Shown one piece after another: positions 5,914 through 13,148 of a DNA stretch of 15,041 nucleotides (positions within the stretch are counted from its first letter, which is position 1; each line of letters opens with the position of its first letter). Source of the stretch: JBGPJM01 sp041485385 (lineage in GTDB: Bacteria > Planctomycetota > Phycisphaerae > Phycisphaerales > UBA1924); contig JBGPJM010000114.1 of NCBI GenBank assembly GCA_041485385.1, positions 1 to 15,041 of the forward strand, in the 5' to 3' direction. Both the position numbers and the translations under genes were made by a program. The notes beneath the pieces were generated by a model. That model saw nothing but the letters and a program-made list of their open reading frames with translations, searched no databases and had not been told where the DNA came from.

Positions 5914-7170
5914 TCAGCCCTCCACGGGGTCGTGTGTGTGAGCGGACGACGGCGCCGGGGCCGGCGCTCCGTACGGCCGGTCGTAGGTGAGCCGGCCGGA
6001 GAGAACGGGGATCGTGATCCGTACGCAGATCGTGAAGATGAGCAGCCCGAACGCCCAGATGCCCAGGCAGATCATCGACTCGTTGAGCGTCGGCGAATAC
6101 TCGACGATTTCTCCCAACGGGGTCGGGATGAACGCGGGGATGATCAGCCCCATGCCCTTCTCTATCCAGATTCCCACGATCAGCAGCACGCAGGCGGCGT
6201 CGAGGTAGCGGATGGAGCGGCTCAGGGGCAGGAACAGGATCACCAGCGCCGTGAGGTTCATGCCGATCGCCGTCCAGATCCACGGGACCAGCGCGTGGGC
6301 GCCGTGAAGCCCGGAGAGCAGGTAGCGGGCGGAGGCGTTGTGCGCCGAGTCGGTATAGAACTCCGTGAACATCTCCGACCCCAGCAGGAACATGTTGATC
6401 GAGAGCGCGACCGTCACGATGCCGCGGAGGGTCATGAACGCCGCGCGCGGCACCCGGTAGCTGCTGGTGCGCGCGATGATCTGGAGCGTGAGGATCAGGA
6501 ACGCGGGCCCGGCGGAGAACGCCGACGCGAGGAACCGCGGCGCCACCACCGCCGAGTTCCAGAACGGCCGGCTCCCCAGGCCGCTGTACAGGAACGCCGT
6601 CACGGTGTGGATGCTGATGGCCCACGCGATCGCCACGAACACGAACGGGATGTAGAACAGCCGGCTCGGGCGCTTCCGCAGGTAGGCGCAGTAGATCAGG
6701 TACCCGCAGATGTGCAGGTTCAGCAGCAGGTAGCCGTTGAGGACGATCACGTCCCACGTGAGCATCGAGATGGGAAAGTTGAAGCGCAGCAGAAGGTGGT
6801 GCAGGCGGTCGGGCCGGCCCATGTCCACCGTCACGAAGAGCAGCGCCATGATGATCGCGGCGACGGCGAACAGCTCGCCGAAGATCACCAGGTCGTGCAG
6901 CTCGCGGTTGCGGTAGATGTAGACGGGGATGACGAGCATCACCGCGGCGGCGGCCATGCCGACCAGGAACGTGAAGTTGGCGATGAACAACCCCCAGGAG
7001 ACCTGGTCGGTCATTCCCGTGGTCGCCAGGCCATCGACGAGCTGGCGGGCGAAGGCATGCAGCCCCGTGAGCGCGACGGCGGTCAGAGCGAACATCCACG
7101 CGTAGTACCGCGCGTCGCCGACGAAGCTCAAGCGGAGGCAGCGCCAGAGAAAGCGGGGGTACTCGCTCAC
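5914..7170 (-). CDS. nrfD: NrfD/PsrC-type integral membrane quinone-interacting subunit
   Basis: This 418-residue polytopic protein has about ten predicted membrane helices: near 22-40, 57-84, 96-114, 138-163, 170-195, 210-234, 245-267, 293-316, 322-345 and 365-390. Family hallmarks include an acidic residue in the third helix (FGELFAV), the cytoplasmic-edge motif DMGRPDRLHHLLLRFN, the RPFWNSA stretch and GSEMFTEFY. NrfD-family proteins exchange electrons between menaquinol/quinone and a periplasmic ferredoxin subunit and are found in Nrf, Psr, Act (alternative complex III), Dsr and Qrc complexes. The GTG start at 7170 overlaps the ferredoxin stop codon (GTGA) and follows GGAGGGAG. The haem-free membrane protein sits between the cluster subunit and the HAO-like cytochrome, so it is the likely quinone entry point for that enzyme. 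Confidence 0.95.
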   Translation of the reverse strand: MSEYPRFLWRCLRLSFVGDARYYAWMFALTAVALTGLHAFARQLVDGLATTGMTDQVSWGLFIANFTFLVGMAAAAVMLVIPVYIYRNRELHDLVIFGELFAVAAIIMALLFVTVDMGRPDRLHHLLLRFNFPISMLTWDVIVLNGYLLLNLHICGYLIYCAYLRKRPSRLFYIPFVFVAIAWAISIHTVTAFLYSGLGSRPFWNSAVVAPRFLASAFSAGPAFLILTLQIIARTSSYRVPRAAFMTLRGIVTVALSINMFLLGSEMFTEFYTDSAHNASARYLLSGLHGAHALVPWIWTAIGMNLTALVILFLPLSRSIRYLDAACVLLIVGIWIEKGMGLIIPAFIPTPLGEIVEYSPTLNESMICLGIWAFGLLIFTICVRITIPVLSGRLTYDRPYGAPAPAPSSAHTHDPVEG

Positions 7171-8237
7171 GGGCTCCCTCCCTTCGGCGCGCCGGGCGCA
7201 GGCGTCCCCGCGTCCCGCGGGTACCGCTCGTCGAAGTAGTAGAAGAACCGCGGGAGCGTCCCCGCCTCCTCCTTCAGCACGAACACCCGCTTGCTCCGGA
7301 GGATCTGCGACACCTCGCTCTCGGGATCGAGGATGTTGCCGAACTTGCGCGCCCCGGTCGGGCAGGCCTCCAGGCACGCGGGCATCCTTCCCTCGCGGGT
7401 GCGGTGCAGGCAGAAGGTGCATTTCTCCATCACGCCCCGCGGGCGCGGGCGGTTGGAGAGGTAGCTCATGTTCGGATTGAGCTGATCCGCCGGGATCTGC
7501 GGCTGGGCGAAGTTGAACCGGCGCGCCCAGTACGGACACGCCGCCTCGCAGTAGCGGCACCCGATGCACCAGTCGTAATCGATCACGACGATGCCGTCGG
7601 GCTCCTTCCACGTCGCTTCCACCGGGCACACCTTCACGCACGGCGGATTGGCGCACTGGTGGCACTGCACCGGCAGGTAGAAATGGTCCTTGTCCGGGAC
7701 CGTCGGACGGTCGTAATGGTGGTTGCCCTGCTCGATGTCGATCGTGCCGCGCGGCATCTCCAACACGCGGATGTACTGGATCTCGGGCGAGCGGCTCTGG
7801 TTGTTCTCGGCCACGCAGGCGTGCACGCACTTGCGGCAGCCGATACAGCGGCTGAGATTCAGGGCGTACACGAACTCGACGCCCGCCATCGGCCGGATGT
7901 CGCGGATTTCCGGACGCACCCCGTACCGCCGCTCCACCTGTCCGCGGATCCGCTGCAGGGCCTGTTCCATCTCCTGCGGGGTCATCTCCTTGTAGTGCTT
8001 CTGCAGGAACTGATCCAGCGACGAGAGGTTGTCCGGGTCGAGGTTCCGGAGGGGGCTGAGTGCCGCGGCGAAGGCCGCCAGCCCGCCCACGCCGGTGGCC
8101 GCGCCGCGCAGGAAGCTCCGGCGCGTCACGGATGGTTGCCCTCCGTACGCCCCGCTATCCGGGCCGCCCGCCGGGTAGGGCCGCTTCCCGAAAGTGGGAG
8201 TGCCGTTGGCTTTGCCTTCCCAGATTCGCAACGTCAT
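7167..8237 (-). CDS. Tat-exported four [4Fe-4S] ferredoxin subunit (NrfC/DsrO/TtrB type)
   Basis: This 356-residue protein has a twin-arginine signal, TRRSFLRG (Arg39-Arg40), followed by a hydrophobic stretch to about residue 62. Sixteen cysteines form four clusters: 131/134/137/141, 192/195/200/204, 224/227/230/234, and 273/276/288/292. Sequences such as CIGCRKCVHAC, PPCVKVCPVEAT and CIGCRYCEAACPYWARRFN are typical of electron-transfer subunits paired with NrfD proteins. The 37 residues before the twin arginine are unusually long, but the ATG at 8237 is set by the ATGA overlap with the tetrahaem gene and by GGAGGG upstream. It would be periplasmic and carry electrons between NrfD and the tetrahaem or octahaem cytochromes. 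Confidence 0.96.
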   Translation of the reverse strand: MTLRIWEGKANGTPTFGKRPYPAGGPDSGAYGGQPSVTRRSFLRGAATGVGGLAAFAAALSPLRNLDPDNLSSLDQFLQKHYKEMTPQEMEQALQRIRGQVERRYGVRPEIRDIRPMAGVEFVYALNLSRCIGCRKCVHACVAENNQSRSPEIQYIRVLEMPRGTIDIEQGNHHYDRPTVPDKDHFYLPVQCHQCANPPCVKVCPVEATWKEPDGIVVIDYDWCIGCRYCEAACPYWARRFNFAQPQIPADQLNPNMSYLSNRPRPRGVMEKCTFCLHRTREGRMPACLEACPTGARKFGNILDPESEVSQILRSKRVFVLKEEAGTLPRFFYYFDERYPRDAGTPAPGAPKGGSP

Positions 8238-8992
8238 GGCCGTCCCTCCGCGGCCGGGAGGCCGCTCTTCTGAACCGGGTGCCCGGGCGTCTCAGGGGAC
8301 GGCCGATGCTCTGCTCCGGGCGGGTGCCGCTGGGCGAGCGGGTTTCGCTTGCCGTCAGTGCCCTCCTCGTCGGGGGCGGGCGGGCGGCCCATGCGGAGCG
8401 TGCGCGGGCCCGGCAGGGGGATGAAGTCCGCGTACGCGGGGACGTGGGGGTCGTGGCACTCCGTGCAGACGAGCCGATGCTGAGGCCCGACCGCCGGGCT
8501 CCATGACCCCAGATCCTTTCCGTGCATCCCACGCTGCCAGTCGCGGTAGGTCGTTCCGTGACACTGCGCGCAGAGCACCGCGACGTCCTCAAACGGGGCG
8601 GGCTTCCCGTTCCGCAGCACCAGTTTTTCCCGGTTGTTCCTGTCGTGGCAGTTGAAACAGCGGTCGTTCATTCCGTGGTCGAGCAGGATGTGCGTGTGCT
8701 GCGCCAGAGGGCTTCGCCGCTCCGGCGCCGACTTGAAGAGCCTGTGGCAGTCGTTGCAATGATGCTGATAGCCGCCGATGACGACCTGCGGCGGATCATG
8801 CTGCACGGCTCGCAGCGGGCGAGCCTCGATTTGCCCCGGAAGGACCTGCGCCGCCGGCTCCAGCGGAACATCGACCCGCGGCGACAGCCATGCCAGGTAT
8901 CCGGCAAGGCCCACGAAGGCCGGCGCGATCCACCACGGTCCGTGGGATACAGGACGATCGGCCTCGTTGATGAGATCGAGTCCTGCCCGCAT
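8234..8992 (-). CDS. Membrane-anchored tetrahaem cytochrome c
   Basis: Starting at the ATG at 8992 this is a 252-residue protein. It has one N-terminal membrane anchor (WWIAPAFVGLAGYLAWL) and four CXXCH motifs (CNDCH, CFNCH, CAQCH, CTECH), followed by a haem-free Pro/Arg-rich tail of about 55 residues. An in-frame ATG at 9037 would add 15 residues, but it lies about 2 nt from the start point predicted for the sigma-54 promoter at 9050-9065. I therefore prefer 8992, although neither start has a good ribosome-binding site. It is the first gene of the operon and overlaps the ferredoxin gene by ATGA. By position it resembles the role of NrfB, Tmc or Qrc-type small cytochromes, linking the ferredoxin/NrfD pair to the periplasmic terminal enzyme. 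Confidence 0.88.
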   Translation of the reverse strand: MRAGLDLINEADRPVSHGPWWIAPAFVGLAGYLAWLSPRVDVPLEPAAQVLPGQIEARPLRAVQHDPPQVVIGGYQHHCNDCHRLFKSAPERRSPLAQHTHILLDHGMNDRCFNCHDRNNREKLVLRNGKPAPFEDVAVLCAQCHGTTYRDWQRGMHGKDLGSWSPAVGPQHRLVCTECHDPHVPAYADFIPLPGPRTLRMGRPPAPDEEGTDGKRNPLAQRHPPGAEHRPSPETPGHPVQKSGLPAAEGRP

Positions 8993-9049
8993 CGGCGGCG
9001 GATCGCGCCCGGGGATTCCACGCGCCGACGTTGTCATGGACCGGAGGGA

Positions 9050-9065
9050 TGCAATGGGCGTGCCT
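9050..9065 (-). promoter_or_regulatory. Sigma-54 (-24/-12) promoter of the NrfD/HAO-like operon
   Basis: On the minus strand the site is AGGCACG-CCCA-TTGCA, which matches TGGCACG-N4-TTGCA at every position except the first. GG (9064-9063) and GC (9052-9051) are exactly 10 bases apart. The predicted start point is near 9039. This is the best match of the three in the window. It also bears on the choice of start codon for the tetrahaem gene. Confidence 0.78.
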
Positions 9066-9067
9066 GA

Positions 9068-9081
9068 GGTTTCAGCAGGTC
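9068..9081. promoter_or_regulatory. Possible activator-binding site in the divergent control region
   Basis: GGTTTCAGCAGGTC shares 10 of 14 bases with the palindrome GGCTTCAGGAAGCC at 3926-3939. Its centre is about 100 bp upstream of the start point predicted for the plus-strand promoter, nearly the same distance as in the regulatory operon. It lies too close to the minus-strand promoter (4 bp from its -24 box) to be a normal enhancer for that one. The right half is degenerate, so chance similarity cannot be excluded. Confidence 0.3.
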
Positions 9082-9148
9082 TAGTGCACCTCGCCTCCCG
9101 AGATTGAGAAGATGCCGGCCCACCAGCAGCGTGGACCGCCCGGGAGCG

Positions 9149-9164
9149 TGGCACAGCGTGTGCA
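9149..9164 (+). promoter_or_regulatory. Sigma-54 (-24/-12) promoter of the 15-haem cytochrome operon
   Basis: The site is TGGCACA-GCGT-GTGCA. GG (9150-9151) and GC (9162-9163) are exactly 10 bases apart, with two mismatches to TGGCACG-N4-TTGCA. The predicted start point is near 9175, so in-frame upstream starts (9104, 9164) would not be transcribed whole. This supports the ATG at 9197, with a leader of about 21 nt. Confidence 0.65.
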
Positions 9165-9196
9165 TGCACCATCGTGTGAGCAGAGCCACCGAACTC

Positions 9197-10585
9197 ATGC
9201 ACGAATGCCGGATCTGCGCCATCTCGATGGCGTCCGGTTTGAGCATGCTGGCGGCGGCGACGCCGGCGTCGGCACAAGCGGGCGCTGGCGCGCCCGCGGA
9301 GGAAACCGCGCCCGCGCGAACATGCGCGAAGGATTGCCACAAGGACATCCTCGATCGGAAGGTCATGCACGGCCCCGCCCAGAGCGACTGCGAGGCGTGC
9401 CACGTGCAGGGCGATCCCAACGAGCACAAGTTTTACCTGCCCACGAAGAAGGAAGAGCTCTGCCAGCGGTGCCATGCCCTGCCGCACCAGGCGGTCATGC
9501 ATTCGCCGGCCAAGGAAGGCCTGTGCCTGCGTTGCCACGATCCGCACGGATCGAGTTTCCCCGCGATGCTGGTGGCCGACCCGAAGAAGGAGCTGTGCAC
9601 GCAGTGCCACCGGCAGCAGTTCGGTGCCGCGAAGTTCGTGCACGGCCCGGTGGCGGTCGGGGCCTGCATCGTCTGCCATCAGCCGCACTCCTCGGCGCAA
9701 CCCGCCCTCCTGGTGCGCGACGCACGCGAGCTCTGCCGGACCTGCCACCCGGAGATCGACTCCTCCGAGAACGGCGCCCGCCACCTCCACGGGGCGCTTG
9801 AGCAGGGATGCACGGCCTGCCACAGCCCGCACGCGTCGGACTACCGCTACCAGCTGCACAGCCAGGCGCCCGCCTTGTGCGCGACGTGCCACAAGGACAA
9901 GATGGACCAGTTCATGTCCGGACCGAAGGTGGTCCACGGCGCGCTCGTCGAGGAGGGCGGGTGCACCGTCTGCCACTCGCCCCACGCGTCCCGCCTTCCT
10001 TCGCTGCAGCGACAGGCACAGCCCGCCGAGTGCCTGGCCTGCCACGACCGCGAGCTCAAGACCCCCGAGGGGAGGACGCTGACGAACATGGCTTCCCTGC
10101 TGGCGCTGAACCCTGACCACCACGGACCTATCCGTGAGGGTGTGTGCACGGCTTGCCACAATCCGCATTCTGCCGATCGCTTCCGCCTGCTGGTGGAGGA
10201 CTACCCCCCGCAGTTCTACGCACCCTTCAGCATCGACACGTTCAAGCTCTGCTTCCGGTGCCACATCCCCGATCTGGTGCTCAAGCCCAACGGGCGGGGG
10301 TTGACGCGCTTCCGAGACGGCGACAAGAACCTGCACTGGGTGCACGTGAACAACGAAAAGGGCCGGACCTGCCGCGCGTGCCACGAGGTCCACGCGTCCC
10401 GCCGACCTGCGCATATCCGGGAGGCCGTGCCCTTCGGCGAGGCCGGCTGGATGCTCGAGATCAACTTCCTTCAGACGCAGCGCGGCGGCTCATGCTCACC
10501 CGCCTGTCACAAGACGCGCTCGTACGACCGCGCCGACGGGGAGGTCCCGGCGGCCGGCTCGGCGCGCACGGGAGCGGTCCCATGA
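9197..10585 (+). CDS. 15-haem cytochrome c with CX3CH sites at both ends (doubled-CXXCH type)
   Basis: This 462-residue protein has a signal peptide with hydrophobic core near residues 6-22, cleaved about PASAQA at 23-28. Thirteen CXXCH motifs are spread evenly over the chain. CAKDCH near residue 43 (first site) and CSPACH near residue 433 (last site) are CX3CH. Many sites read CxxCHxPH, and the spacing alternates in pairs with HGP or HSP before each pair. This is the doubled-CXXCH pattern of extended periplasmic or surface cytochromes. No enzyme-type haem (CXXCK) or membrane anchor is present. Start: ATG 9197, chosen from the promoter position; the ribosome-binding site is weak (GAGCAGAG). 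It is the first gene of the plus operon and a paralogue of the cytochrome at 13145-14497. It probably acts as an electron wire or store; no substrate is evident. Confidence 0.93.
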   Translation: MHECRICAISMASGLSMLAAATPASAQAGAGAPAEETAPARTCAKDCHKDILDRKVMHGPAQSDCEACHVQGDPNEHKFYLPTKKEELCQRCHALPHQAVMHSPAKEGLCLRCHDPHGSSFPAMLVADPKKELCTQCHRQQFGAAKFVHGPVAVGACIVCHQPHSSAQPALLVRDARELCRTCHPEIDSSENGARHLHGALEQGCTACHSPHASDYRYQLHSQAPALCATCHKDKMDQFMSGPKVVHGALVEEGGCTVCHSPHASRLPSLQRQAQPAECLACHDRELKTPEGRTLTNMASLLALNPDHHGPIREGVCTACHNPHSADRFRLLVEDYPPQFYAPFSIDTFKLCFRCHIPDLVLKPNGRGLTRFRDGDKNLHWVHVNNEKGRTCRACHEVHASRRPAHIREAVPFGEAGWMLEINFLQTQRGGSCSPACHKTRSYDRADGEVPAAGSARTGAVP

Positions 10586-11637
10586 TGACCAGCACACAAC
10601 GGATCGGCGCCCTATCCCCCGTCCGGGCGGCACGCGCGTGCCGGGCGGCGGCGGTCGTCGCGGCCCTGCTCATGCCTTTGACGCTCGGCGCGTCCGTGCC
10701 GGCGCCGGTCGGCCCGCCGCGCGGCTCCGTCGCGCCGCGCATCTCCCTGAACGACCTCCACGGCGCCGGTGTGACGACCGAGCGGCTCTCGGGCCGGACG
10801 CTGGTCGTCGTCTTCGGCGAGCTGGGGCATGACGGCACGCGGCAAGCGTGCGGGGAAACGCTCGACGCCATCGCCGACCAGCGGCTCGAGCAAGAGAAGA
10901 TCGTGCCGATCCTCATCACCGCGCAGGACCGCCCGGCCGCGGAGCTGCGCGAGCAGGCGGCCCAGGGCCGCTTCCCGGCGCTCATCCTCCAGGACCCCAA
11001 GCGCGAGGCCTTCGGCGCCTACCGCATCCTTGTTGTTCCCACCGTCGTCGTGGTTGACGGCAAGGGTGTCGTGGTCCATTCGATGCCTGGCTTTCTGCCG
11101 CGCTTCAAGGAAATGCTCGTTGAGGCCATGCTCGTCTCGGCGGGGCGAGAGTCACCCGAGGAGTTCGACCGATCGCTCGGCGTCCAGGGCGAGACGCCCG
11201 CCGACAAAGAATCGCTCCGCGCCGGTCGCCTGGCTCACCTGGCCGATGAGCTTGCCCGGCATGGCCTGGACGAGATGGCCGAGGCCCGCTACACGGAGGC
11301 GAGGGCGATCTCCCCCGGGAACGTTGCCGCCTCGCTCGGGCTCGCCGCGCTGAAGCTGCGGCAGGGCCAGCTGGACCAGGCCGAGTCGCTCTACCGCTCG
11401 GTGCTCGCCTCACACGCCGACTCGACCGACGCCTCGCTGGGCCTGGCGGAGGTGAACCTCCGTCGCGGCGGCGATGCACTGACGCAGGCGGAGATACTCC
11501 TCCGGTCGGTGCTCGGGGCCGATGCGCGCCAGCCGCGCGCCCACTACCTGCTCGGGCTCGTGCACGAGCAGCGCGGGCACTGCGCCGAAGCCACCGCCGA
11601 GTACCGCGCGGCCGCAGAGCTGCTCCTGAAACGCTGA
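10582..11637 (+). CDS. Exported redoxin-fold protein with TPR repeats, lacking the CXXC active site
   Basis: This 351-residue protein has an N-terminal signal or anchor (hydrophobic about 22-37). A thioredoxin-like domain (about 48-190) follows, with strands LVVVFGELG and IVPILITA, the cis-Pro signature VVPTVVVVDGKG (Pro153), and a C-terminal helix. Where TlpA/ResA/CcmG proteins have WCxxC this one has GELGHDGTRQAC, with a single Cys90. Residues about 211-351 form at least three TPR-like helix pairs (for example RLAHLADELARHGLDEMAEARYTEA, then AASLGLAALKLRQGQLDQAESLYRSVL, then HYLLGLVHEQRGHCAEATAEYRAA). It overlaps the first 15-haem gene by ATGA, with GGAGCGG upstream; the ATG at 10585 is an alternative start. 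Thioredoxin-like CcmG and TPR-type CcmH/NrfG proteins handle apocytochromes during haem attachment, so a role in assembling the neighbouring cytochromes is plausible. Peroxiredoxin-like activity is less likely. Confidence 0.87.
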   Translation: MMTSTQRIGALSPVRAARACRAAAVVAALLMPLTLGASVPAPVGPPRGSVAPRISLNDLHGAGVTTERLSGRTLVVVFGELGHDGTRQACGETLDAIADQRLEQEKIVPILITAQDRPAAELREQAAQGRFPALILQDPKREAFGAYRILVVPTVVVVDGKGVVVHSMPGFLPRFKEMLVEAMLVSAGRESPEEFDRSLGVQGETPADKESLRAGRLAHLADELARHGLDEMAEARYTEARAISPGNVAASLGLAALKLRQGQLDQAESLYRSVLASHADSTDASLGLAEVNLRRGGDALTQAEILLRSVLGADARQPRAHYLLGLVHEQRGHCAEATAEYRAAAELLLKR

Positions 11638-11648
11638 AGATCGACACT

Positions 11649-13148
11649 ATGCGCAGGCTGTGGAAGTATCTCTGGGCACGACGCTGGCGCCGCTGGATCG
11701 CGGGAGGCCTGGTGCTGCTCATCGTCGGCGGCGTGGGGAGCGTCGAGCTGACCAGCCAGAGCTGGTTCTGCAGCAGTTGCCACATCATGGAGCCGTACTA
11801 CGCCAGCTGGAAGCACGGCCCTCATAAGGACATCGAGTGCATCAAGTGCCACATCGAGCCGGGCGTCGACGGCTTCCTGGCGGCGAAGTTCAACGGCCTC
11901 GGGCAGGTCGTCGACGACGTGCTGAACCGGACGTCCACCAAGCCGTCGGCGTCGGTGAGCGAGCTCTCCTGCACGCGCTCGGGATGCCACTCGCTGGAGA
12001 CCCTCCTGAAGAAGGAAGTGAACACCGGGAAGTTCCGCTTCCGGCACGACAAGCACATCGGCGCCCAGCACCTCGGGGTGGAGATTTCCTGCGGCACATG
12101 TCACTCGCACGTCAAGGGCGACGAGCACTTCGAGGTCAACACCAGCGTGTGCGTCACCTGCCACATGCTCAAGCGCCAGCCCAACGGCGTGCACGCCGCA
12201 ACGGGTACCGGCGCACGGGCACCGGTCATCCGCATGGCCGTCCGCGAAATCCGCACGACCGTAGCCGACGTGGCGGCCGCGTCGCCCGCCGCGGGGTTCG
12301 GCGGCGAGAAGGTCCCTCCCAACGCCTGCAAAACGTGCCATGAGTCGCCCAAGGGCGAGTTTGAGTACCAAGGCCTGAAGGTGGACCACGCAGAGTTCCT
12401 CTCCTACGGCGCGGCCTGCGAGTCGTGCCACCGCGGCGCCACCGCCGTGCCCGGGCCGATCGAGGACGGACGCTGCCTGGCGTGCCACACATTCGGCGTT
12501 GAACGGTCTCTCGAGCCCAAGGAGATGCACCGCGTCCACTCCCTCGGTCGGCACAAGATCGAGTGCTTCGAATGCCACGGGATGGTCCGTCACGGCCCCG
12601 CGGCCCAGACGATGACGCTCGAACAGTTCGACTGCCGCCAATGCCACGTCGATCAGCACGCCGCACAGCGACGTGCTTACCTGCTGGAGGGCAACCCGCT
12701 GCCGGCGGCGAGCGCGGCCCACGAAGCTGCTCTCCCCGGGGCGGTCAGCCCGATGTTCCTGGCCCACGTAGACTGCGCGGCGTGCCACATCAAGCCGCGG
12801 GCCCTGGACGCGAACCCCGAGAGCGGGGCGACCGTCGCGGCAGCCACGCCGCAGGCCTGTGATAGCTGCCACAAGCCCGGTCTGGGCGAGAAGATGATCC
12901 CGCTCTGGCAGGAGTCGACGCGCAAGCTCTACAAGGAGGCAAGCGACGAGCTGGCGGACACCGAGAAGAGCGTGACCGGCCAGCCTGCCCTGGCGCTGGT
13001 AGAGGAGGCCCGCGGGCTGCTGAAGTTGGTCCGCGTCGACGGGAGCTGGGGCGTACACAACCCCAAGTACACCCAGCGGCTGCTTGAACTGGCGCGAGAG
13101 AAACTCACGGCCGCCAGGGCCGAGCCCGCCGGAGGCTCGGCGCCATGA
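11649..13148 (+). CDS. NapC/NirT-type membrane-anchored dodecahaem cytochrome c
   Basis: This 499-residue protein has a Trp/Arg-rich N-terminus (MRRLWKYLWARRWRRW) and one membrane helix at about 17-31. A NapC/NirT/NrfH-like start to the haem region then follows: CSSCHIMEPYYASWKHGPH and CIKCHIEPG. Twelve haem sites begin at Cys41, 64, 108, 148, 168, 227, 257, 276, 306, 329, 376 and 404. The third is CX4CH (CTRSGCH) and the others are CXXCH. The C-terminal helices contain SWGVHNPKYTQRLLELA, similar to the haem-free helices that close NrfA- and Otr-type multihaem proteins. NapC-type proteins oxidise menaquinol at the membrane, so this looks like a quinol dehydrogenase fused to a large haem domain. 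The ATG lies 11 bp after the redoxin-TPR gene, with only a weak ribosome-binding site, and the 3' end overlaps the next gene by ATGA. Confidence 0.93.
   Translation: MRRLWKYLWARRWRRWIAGGLVLLIVGGVGSVELTSQSWFCSSCHIMEPYYASWKHGPHKDIECIKCHIEPGVDGFLAAKFNGLGQVVDDVLNRTSTKPSASVSELSCTRSGCHSLETLLKKEVNTGKFRFRHDKHIGAQHLGVEISCGTCHSHVKGDEHFEVNTSVCVTCHMLKRQPNGVHAATGTGARAPVIRMAVREIRTTVADVAAASPAAGFGGEKVPPNACKTCHESPKGEFEYQGLKVDHAEFLSYGAACESCHRGATAVPGPIEDGRCLACHTFGVERSLEPKEMHRVHSLGRHKIECFECHGMVRHGPAAQTMTLEQFDCRQCHVDQHAAQRRAYLLEGNPLPAASAAHEAALPGAVSPMFLAHVDCAACHIKPRALDANPESGATVAAATPQACDSCHKPGLGEKMIPLWQESTRKLYKEASDELADTEKSVTGQPALALVEEARGLLKLVRVDGSWGVHNPKYTQRLLELAREKLTAARAEPAGGSAP

Noticed and set aside
4556..7239. 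Long plus-strand frames over the HAO-like and NrfD genes
   Set aside because: Antisense shadows of strongly supported genes with CXXCH motifs and membrane helices; the peptides show no recognisable domain.
9038..10414. Minus-strand extension of the tetrahaem frame to a start near 10414
   Set aside because: It would run antisense through the 15-haem cytochrome and through both sigma-54-type promoters. The extension has no domain, while the true product begins with a membrane anchor at 8992.
10144..10581. Upstream extension of the redoxin-TPR frame
   Set aside because: It overlaps the end of the 15-haem gene out of frame. The ATG at 10582/10585 has a ribosome-binding site, the ATGA overlap and a signal sequence right after it.
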